Shown piece after piece: positions 63,830 to 64,000 of a stretch of 64,000 bases of DNA. How positions within the stretch are numbered: the stretch's first letter is position 1; each line of letters starts with the position of its first letter. Source of the stretch: Dermatophagoides farinae (taxonomy: Eukaryota; Arthropoda; Arachnida; Sarcoptiformes; Pyroglyphidae); assembly GCF_024713945.1 (NCBI RefSeq), contig NC_134685.1, positions 992,001 to 1,056,000 of the forward strand, given 5' to 3'. Position numbers and translations under genes: made by a program. Below the pieces are notes generated by a model. That model had not been told where the DNA came from and searched no databases. It saw nothing but the letters and a program-made list of their open reading frames with translations.

Positions 63830-64000
63830 TCAATCAATTTTTTCAAATTTAGGCATAGTAAGATGTGTTTGTTGACGATTTTTTCGTATCAAATCCATAT
63901 AACGTTCATATCTTTGTTGTTTTGTTTCGGCCTGTGGAACATTATCGATTGTATACAAAATATTCTGTACATATGATTGTGGATCAAATTCTTCGGCTTC
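63830..64000 (-). CDS. Last exon of an unrecognised gene, cut by the window edge
   Basis: Minus-strand frame open from 64000 to a TGA at 63830-63832, 56 residues: FDPQSYVQNILYTIDNVPQ, AETKQQRYERYMDLIRKNR and TMPKFEKID. The sequence is balanced and charged, with no repeat-derived composition, which supports real coding, probably a coiled or helical C-terminus. No family recognised. It sits just upstream of the transposon debris and Myb on the same strand. Confidence 0.55.
   Translation of the reverse strand, partial: EAEEFDPQSYVQNILYTIDNVPQAETKQQRYERYMDLIRKNRQQTHLTMPKFEKID

Noticed and set aside
1-64000. CRISPR arrays, bacterial operons, telomeric repeats, rRNA or tRNA genes
   Set aside because: Repeats are microsatellites without unique spacers; gene structure is eukaryotic. 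No TTAGG arrays, rRNA blocks or convincing tRNA cloverleaf were noticed, although a tRNA scan was not run.

Overview
This is a eukaryotic, strongly AT-rich window. Genes are built from short exons separated mostly by 50-120 nt introns, proteins are rich in poly-Asn/Ser/Thr/Gln tracts, and non-coding DNA is saturated with short ATC/ATG, AAC/GTT, AC/GT and GATA microsatellites and A or T runs. The gene set (Dpr-type Ig protein, almondex/TM2D3, miple/midkine-like factor, MnmE/GTPBP3, USP6NL-type RabGAP, FRMD3/5-type FERM protein, animal Myb) is bilaterian. The Dpr family plus the compact intron style fit an arthropod, most likely an acariform mite; the organism call is inference from style, not a database match.

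Layout. 0.36-14.7 kb, minus strand: a Dpr-like two-Ig-domain neuronal recognition gene. Five Ig-region exons lie at 0.36-1.77 kb, and a long low-complexity N-terminal exon with a signal sequence sits at 13.9-14.6 kb across a 12.1-kb intron that holds a piggyBac-like MITE. The 3' end runs off the left edge. 14.7-42.6 kb: about 28 kb with no gene I can support, dominated by simple repeats. 42.6-57.0 kb: a dense block: FRMD3/5-like (+), pyroglutamyl-peptidase I (-), USP6NL-like TBC RabGAP (+), midkine/miple-like secreted factor (+), TM2D3/almondex (+), mitochondrial GTPBP3/MnmE (-), and a short unrecognised gene (+). 57.0-60.1 kb: degraded DNA with a Ty1/copia remnant, a possible non-LTR fragment and a decayed Myb R1 repeat. 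60.1-63.3 kb, minus: an animal Myb gene with intact R2 and R3 repeats. 63.2-63.8 kb: transposon debris (hAT end, pogo/Tigger-like end, possible Helitron). 63.83-64.0 kb, minus: the last exon of another gene cut by the window edge.

Most interesting observation: the Myb gene has no R1 repeat next to R2. The coding sequence abuts a hAT-type transposon terminus exactly at the Pro-Arg that should link R1 to R2, and the transposon end supplies an in-frame ATG and about 19 codons. A recognisable R1 repeat carrying two stop codons lies about 5 kb away on the same strand. This suggests transposon-driven loss of R1 and capture of a new N-terminus, or alternatively a decayed Myb paralogue or assembly problem. 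Three exon joins (FRMD3/5, GTPBP3, Myb) also need unusually short introns, a weak donor or a one-base indel, and deserve transcript checks.

Gene models were assembled by eye from splice-site phase and protein-family conservation. No alignments or searches were run.
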